Shown here: positions 5,981 to 6,088 of the stretch, one piece after another
Position numbering within the stretch: the stretch's first letter is position 1
Layout of the letters: every line of letters begins with the position of its first letter
NCBI GenBank assembly: GCA_944376035.1
Contig: CALWBJ010000074.1
Span: 1 to 6,088, forward strand
DNA length: 6,088 bases
DNA from: an uncultured Clostridia bacterium
Lineage (GTDB): Bacteria; Bacillota; Clostridia; Christensenellales; Borkfalkiaceae
Reading direction: 5' to 3'
Notes under the pieces: generated by a model
The model's input: the letters and a program-made list of their open reading frames with translations, nothing else
Databases searched by the model: none
What the model was told of the DNA's origin: nothing
Position numbers and translations under genes: made by a program

Positions 5981-6009
5981 ATTATACATATTTTATACAA
6001 AAAAAACAA
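5981..6009 (-). promoter_or_regulatory. Probable promoter of the acyltransferase gene
   Basis: On the minus strand, TTGTTT (6004-6009) and a perfect TATAAT (5981-5986) are separated by 17 bp that include a T-run. The -35 matches consensus at only three positions. The leader would be about 30 nt. The site lies just after the terminator of the preceding minus-strand gene, which supports an independent transcription unit. A direct repeat ATAACAT (5962-5968 and 5976-5982) overlaps its downstream edge. Confidence 0.6.
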
Positions 6010-6020
6010 ATAAATAAAAA

Positions 6021-6046
6021 AAATTCTTACGCAAGCGTAAGAATTT
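6021..6046 (-). terminator. Intrinsic terminator of the minus-strand gene at the right edge
   Basis: AAATTCTTACG (6021-6031) and CGTAAGAATTT (6036-6046) form an 11-bp stem with loop CAAG. On the minus strand it is followed at once by a run of eight T (including the end of the stem) and then ATTTATTTG, the classic Rho-independent layout. It lies 13 nt past a candidate stop codon at 6060-6062. Confidence 0.85.
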
Positions 6047-6059
6047 CTCTTTAAATAGG

Positions 6060-6088
6060 TTAATCAGGCTGTCCGGTCAGCATTTTTA
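6060..6088 (-). CDS. Last codons of a gene entering from the right edge (unidentified)
   Basis: On the minus strand, one frame reads KMLTGQPD and then TAA (6060-6062), followed 13 nt later by the intrinsic terminator at 6021-6046. This spacing strongly suggests a gene ends here. Another frame ends in TGA a few bases earlier (6064-6066, reading KNADRTA), so the frame is not certain. The fragment is too short to identify a product. Confidence 0.4.

Overview
The window looks like ordinary chromosome from an AT-rich, low-GC Bacillota (probably an uncultured Clostridia-type gut bacterium). This is an inference. It rests on AGGAG/GGGAG ribosome binding sites, spacers with very low GC (about 10% in the first one), an RqcH-type ribosome rescue factor, a MntP/YtaF-type membrane pump, and a signal-peptide surface protein held by one C-terminal membrane helix. 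No transposase, integrase, phage gene, CRISPR array, rRNA or tRNA is visible.

Layout from left to right. 1-391 (-): 5' part of rqcH (NFACT family), running off the left edge. 392-614: extremely AT-rich spacer. 615-1424 (-): RluA-family rRNA pseudouridine synthase with an S4 domain. 1445-1475: strong GC-rich hairpin just upstream of it. 1521-3461 (-): large secreted, membrane-anchored protein with Ig-like beta domains and unknown function, driven by a very good sigma-A-type promoter at 3511-3539. 3540-3772: AT-rich divergent control region with two inverted repeats. 3773-4330 (+): six-helix MntP/YtaF-family cation exporter, whose annotated start lies inside a 24-bp near-palindrome. 4331-4696: convergent spacer with a 20-bp-stem terminator and a small GC-rich patch that may be a dispersed repeat. 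4697-5944 (-): GNAT-like acyltransferase with a lysine-rich tail, and its own promoter. 6021-6046: intrinsic terminator for a further minus-strand gene, of which only the last few codons are in the window.

The genes do not form an obvious pathway. rqcH and the pseudouridine synthase both act on the large ribosomal subunit or its RNA. The pump is the only plus-strand gene and probably has its own regulation. I found no convincing undescribed multi-gene system. The items most worth a second look are the near-palindrome over the pump start, the surface protein, the hairpin whose U-tract faces the wrong way before the pseudouridine synthase, and the GC-rich patch in the convergent spacer.
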